Source: Chryseobacterium sp. H1D6B (GTDB lineage: Bacteria > Bacteroidota > Bacteroidia > Flavobacteriales > Weeksellaceae). Taken from it: DNA of 64,000 bases. The position numbers and the translations under genes were made by a program. Shown piece after piece: positions 63,635 through 64,000 of this stretch. Every line of letters begins with the position of its first letter. Position 1 is the stretch's first letter. The notes beneath the pieces are model-generated. The model saw only the letters and a program-made list of their open reading frames with translations. It was not told the DNA's origin and did no database searches. The stretch is from NCBI RefSeq assembly GCF_029892445.1, contig NZ_JARXVJ010000001.1, positions 434,001 through 498,000 of the forward strand, read 5' to 3'.

Positions 63635-64000
63635 ATGTACAAAAGAATAAAGGAGAGCTTCGACAAGCAGGGTTTGATGAAAACCTTAAATGCCCACCTA
63701 GAAGAAGTGGAAAAAGGAAAAGTGAAGATCACCTGTGAGTTTTCAGAAGGCCTGACACAGCAGCACGGATTTTTTCATGCAGGCGTTACTACAAGTATTG
63801 CTGACAGCGCCTGCGGGTATGCCGCTTTAACCATGATGCCAGAAAATACAAAAGTCTTAAGTGTCGAGTTTAAAATAAATCTTTTAAAACCTGCCGATAC
63901 AAAGAAACTTATTGCAGTTGGAAAAGTCATGCAGTCCGGAAAGAAACTGACCATCTGTGAAGGATATGTGTATGACAGCTCAGAAGAAAAGCTGATTGCG
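63635..64000 (+). CDS. PaaI-type hotdog thioesterase, cut by right edge
   Basis: The first 122 residues are visible. The family motif QQHGFFHAGVTTSIADSACG is clear, with the catalytic Asp-like acid in IADSACG, and KVLSVEFKINLLKPAD follows. These enzymes hydrolyse acyl-CoA thioesters. It starts 1 bp after the MarR-GNAT stop, indicating one transcript. The C-terminus is outside the window. Confidence 0.88.
   Translation, partial: MYKRIKESFDKQGLMKTLNAHLEEVEKGKVKITCEFSEGLTQQHGFFHAGVTTSIADSACGYAALTMMPENTKVLSVEFKINLLKPADTKKLIAVGKVMQSGKKLTICEGYVYDSSEEKLIA

Noticed and set aside
1..64000. CRISPR arrays, insertion sequences, prophage, tRNA genes, restriction or other defence systems
   Set aside because: Scanning by eye found no repeated spacer pattern, transposase, integrase, cloverleaf or nuclease/methylase pair.

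Overview
The window looks like chromosomal core sequence from a low-GC Flavobacteriia species, most likely Chryseobacterium or a close relative in the Weeksellaceae. This rests on several features: many promoter-like boxes of the Bacteroidota form TAnnTTTG, an Oar-type TonB receptor, surface proteins with the VGIN(T)-type N-terminus, an S16 protein with a long Ala/Glu tail, and conserved flavobacterial housekeeping genes. I saw no tRNA or 5S/16S/23S rRNA genes, insertion sequences, prophage or CRISPR array. The single structural RNA gene is RNase P RNA (minus strand, 40746-41071).

Layout. 1-7335 (minus): the end of a capsule or exopolysaccharide locus, transcribed as DegT-type aminotransferase, CapD/WbpM-like dehydratase, Wza-like export lipoprotein, Wzc-like tyrosine autokinase and a nucleotide-sugar dehydrogenase cut by the left edge. 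7349-9130: recX and glyA. 9238-11765: an arsenic cassette (arsR, DUF6428 gene, arsenate-reductase-like phosphatase, ACR3 pump) whose pump gene is broken by a one-base frameshift; two near-identical ArsR-type operators sit before arsR and before the DUF6428 gene. 11907-13283: a thioredoxin-reductase-like flavoprotein divergent from a Fur-family repressor, with a palindrome between them. 13318-14835: a GT39-type glycosyltransferase. 14993-19448: a MacAB/Lol-type ABC exporter (ATPase, two permeases, adaptor). 19875-23000: class I ribonucleotide reductase in the order nrdB, small ABM-like gene, nrdA. 23260-26864: a surface-protein cluster containing a lectin-like protein. 26999-30184: the Oar-like TonB receptor. 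30394-36399: DUF72, membrane and beta-barrel proteins, HD hydrolase, alpha/beta hydrolase, PfkB kinase and DUF4241. 36486-47255: valS, DUF1573, PPK2, rnpB, an ECF sigma factor with a membrane partner, an acyl-CoA synthetase, rpoN and asnS. 47391-52123: CDP-alcohol phosphotransferase, a lipoprotein, a BetR/HTH-like regulator with an AraC-type regulator, and a beta-lactamase-fold hydrolase whose signal peptide is out of frame. 52134-56432: rimM, rpsP, photolyase, nitroreductase, Gre-like factor and SRPBCC protein. 56637-64000: M3 peptidase followed by small accessory enzymes, a MarR-GNAT fusion and a hotdog thioesterase cut by the right edge.

No large new system such as a defence island or biosynthetic cluster is evident. 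The most unusual signals are small. Two genes (the ACR3 pump and the serine hydrolase) each need a -1 shift, and both breaks lie on heptamers of the X_XXY_YYZ slippery form; a one-base sequencing error in a short homopolymer explains either equally well. Several regulator genes carry clear palindromes that probably are their own operators. Two divergent promoter pairs predict nearly leaderless transcripts. All promoter, operator and frameshift interpretations are by eye and untested.
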